From Phoenicimicrobium sp964438695 (lineage in GTDB: Bacteria; Atribacterota; Phoenicimicrobiia; Phoenicimicrobiales; Phoenicimicrobiaceae), in NCBI GenBank assembly GCA_964438695.1, contig CAYTKP010000005.1:1-42986 (forward strand): a DNA stretch of 42,986 nt, given 5' to 3'. How positions within the stretch are numbered: position 1 is the stretch's first letter; every line of letters starts with the position of its first letter. Positions 41,807-42,986 of the stretch are shown here, one piece after another. Made by a program: the position numbers and the translations under genes. Below the pieces are notes generated by a model. The model did not search any database and was not told the origin of the DNA. It worked only from the letters and a program-made list of their open reading frames with translations.

Positions 41807-42673
41807 TCACGCCTTTCCACTACAACCAAAAATTCTCATTCTATTACGAATGATTTCTTTGGCTGCTTCTTTTGCTGGACCTAAAATTTTACGTGGGTCT
41901 ATTTCCTCAGGATTCATTTTTATTATTTCCTTAATCTTTTCGGTAAATTTCATTCGAATTCGCGTATCTATATTAATCTTACATATTCCTGCCGCAATAC
42001 CTTTTTTAACTTCCTCATCATTAACTCCCGAAGCTCCATGTAAAACTAAAGGTACTCCAGTTAATTCTCTTATTTTTTCAATTCGAGCAATATCTAATTT
42101 TGCAAAAGGTGTACGGCAACCATGAATTGTTCCCACGGCAGCTGCTAGTGAATCTATCTCAGTTAATTCAGCAAATTTTGCTGCTTCCTCAGGCTTAGCC
42201 ATTGTCTCCTTTACTTTTTCTAAGGCAACACCTGGCTCATCACTATCCCCCATTTTTCCTATCTGTCCTAATTCTGCTTCTACAGGAATATCACAAACAT
42301 GAGCCATTTCCACAACTTTTTTAGTCATTTTAACATTATCGTCAAAAGGTAATTTTGAGCCATCAAACATTAAAGAAGTAAAACCTGCTCTTAAACATTT
42401 TATATTTTGATAATAATCTGTTCCATGATCTAAATGCAAAGCCACTGGTATGCTTGCCTTTTCAGCTTCAACTTTTACCATCGCTACAATACTATCTAAC
42501 CCTGCATATTTTATAGCACCCTGGGAAGCTTGCAAGATTACTGGAGCTCTTTCTTCTTCCGCAGTCTCTATTATTGCTTGAATAATCTCCATATTGTTGG
42601 CGTTAAAAGCACCTACTGCATATCTTTCCTTTTGAGCTTTTTTTAACATTTCCTTGGTAGTTACTAAAGCCAT
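41807..42673 (-). CDS. fba: Fructose-bisphosphate aldolase, class II
   Basis: Cleaves fructose-1,6-bisphosphate to dihydroxyacetone phosphate and glyceraldehyde-3-phosphate; zinc-dependent. The 288 residues hold AVGAFNANNMEIIQAI near 20, the zinc-site block VALHLDHGTDYYQNIK near 78-93, EAELGQIG near 134, AVGTIHG near 175, PLVLHGASGV near 206 and KINIDTRIR near 230. The frame extends to 42691, but AAAGGGG lies inside that extension and points to the ATG at 42673. It is the first gene of the fba-phosphofructokinase operon, with a promoter at 42775-42803. Confidence 0.95.
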   Translation of the reverse strand: MALVTTKEMLKKAQKERYAVGAFNANNMEIIQAIIETAEEERAPVILQASQGAIKYAGLDSIVAMVKVEAEKASIPVALHLDHGTDYYQNIKCLRAGFTSLMFDGSKLPFDDNVKMTKKVVEMAHVCDIPVEAELGQIGKMGDSDEPGVALEKVKETMAKPEEAAKFAELTEIDSLAAAVGTIHGCRTPFAKLDIARIEKIRELTGVPLVLHGASGVNDEEVKKGIAAGICKINIDTRIRMKFTEKIKEIIKMNPEEIDPRKILGPAKEAAKEIIRNRMRIFGCSGKA

Positions 42674-42774
42674 CGTTCTTTCCCCTTTCATTTATTTATA
42701 TTATTTTTTTGAACTTAATTGGCTATAAATACCTTTTTCTTTTACCTTAAATTTATGGTCTCTAAATTTAACCT

Positions 42775-42803
42775 ATTATAGCTTGTTTACTTTTTCATTT
42801 CAA
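42775..42803 (-). promoter_or_regulatory. Sigma-A-type promoter of the fba operon
   Basis: TTGAAA (42798-42803), a 17-base spacer and TATAAT (42775-42780) on the minus strand. The leader would be about 95 bases. No inverted repeat stands out next to it. Confidence 0.8.
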
Positions 42804-42986
42804 GGATAATTCAGTATCGAGTGTCGCGTAAAGAAAAAGAACTAAAAAAGAAGATAGGAAACAAAAACAGCAAATTTTCTTTTCTTAAACCAATACCATT
42901 ATTTATTACTCTACAATCGAATACACAATATTAATTAATATTAATTATCGACTGATATAATTGGCCAATCGGGCAATCGTTAAATC
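42804..42986. other. Right-end gap with repeat words
   Basis: No gene recognised. It holds AGTATCGAGTGTCGCG (42812-42827), a tandem AATATTAATTAATATTAATTA (42927-42947 region), and AATTGGCCAATCGGGCAATCG words at the edge that resemble the 8782-8860 tract. Confidence 0.45.

Noticed and set aside
36879..42673. A defence or mobile-element cluster
   Set aside because: All genes are housekeeping (DUF2007-like, dnaE, phosphofructokinase, fba); no integrase, transposase or toxin-antitoxin pair was found anywhere in the window.

Overview
The window is AT-rich (roughly 30% GC by eye). It carries about 34 intact or partial protein genes, all on the minus strand, plus two decayed genes. The one clear plus-strand gene is tRNA-Leu(CAA). 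Gene order is close to that of low-GC Gram-positive bacteria: tmk-holB-ricT-trmN6-like-rsmI-metG, pyrG-(NTP transferase)-rho-rpmE-tdk, prfA-prmC-arginine phosphatase-rpiB-[upp relic]-comEB-wecB, and polA-coaE. This suggests a clostridia-like member of Bacillota or a related low-GC lineage such as Atribacterota. The sequence alone does not settle the taxon.

Layout, left to right (transcription runs right to left). 1-5930: metG (cut by the window edge), rsmI, a TrmN6-like methylase, ricT, holB and tmk. 6169-8431: a two-CBS protein, a PfkB-type sugar-phosphate kinase and a rhomboid protease. 8867-16392: wecB, comEB, a truncated and frameshifted upp relic, rpiB, a YwlE-like phosphatase, prmC, prfA, yqhQ, thyX, tdk and rpmE. 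16514-20763: rho, a nucleotidyltransferase and pyrG. 20877-23067: a metallo-beta-lactamase-fold hydrolase and a 496-residue protein with two HARE-HTH-like domains and a restriction-endonuclease-like region. 23424-30575: gamma-carbonic anhydrase, a compact uvrC, uvrA and uvrB. 30889-36436: adenine deaminase, coaE, a decayed four-helix-bundle gene and polA. 36527-36615: tRNA-Leu. 36879-42673: a DUF2007-like gene, dnaE, a phosphofructokinase with PPi-type residues, and class II fba.

How the genes fit together. ComEB makes dUMP, ThyX converts it to dTMP, Tmk phosphorylates dTMP, and Tdk salvages thymidine; PyrG supplies CTP. Uracil salvage by Upp appears lost at this locus. UvrA, UvrB, UvrC and PolA cover nucleotide excision repair and gap filling; DnaE and HolB belong to the replicase. 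Fba and a probably reversible PPi-dependent phosphofructokinase form an upper-glycolysis operon with a strong promoter.

Most of the window is housekeeping. The less ordinary parts are the HARE-HTH/endonuclease-like protein at the place where rpoE (delta) sits before pyrG in Bacillus, the PPi-type phosphofructokinase, the upp and four-helix-bundle relics, the shortened UvrC, and families of short repeated words that fill the intergenic gaps.
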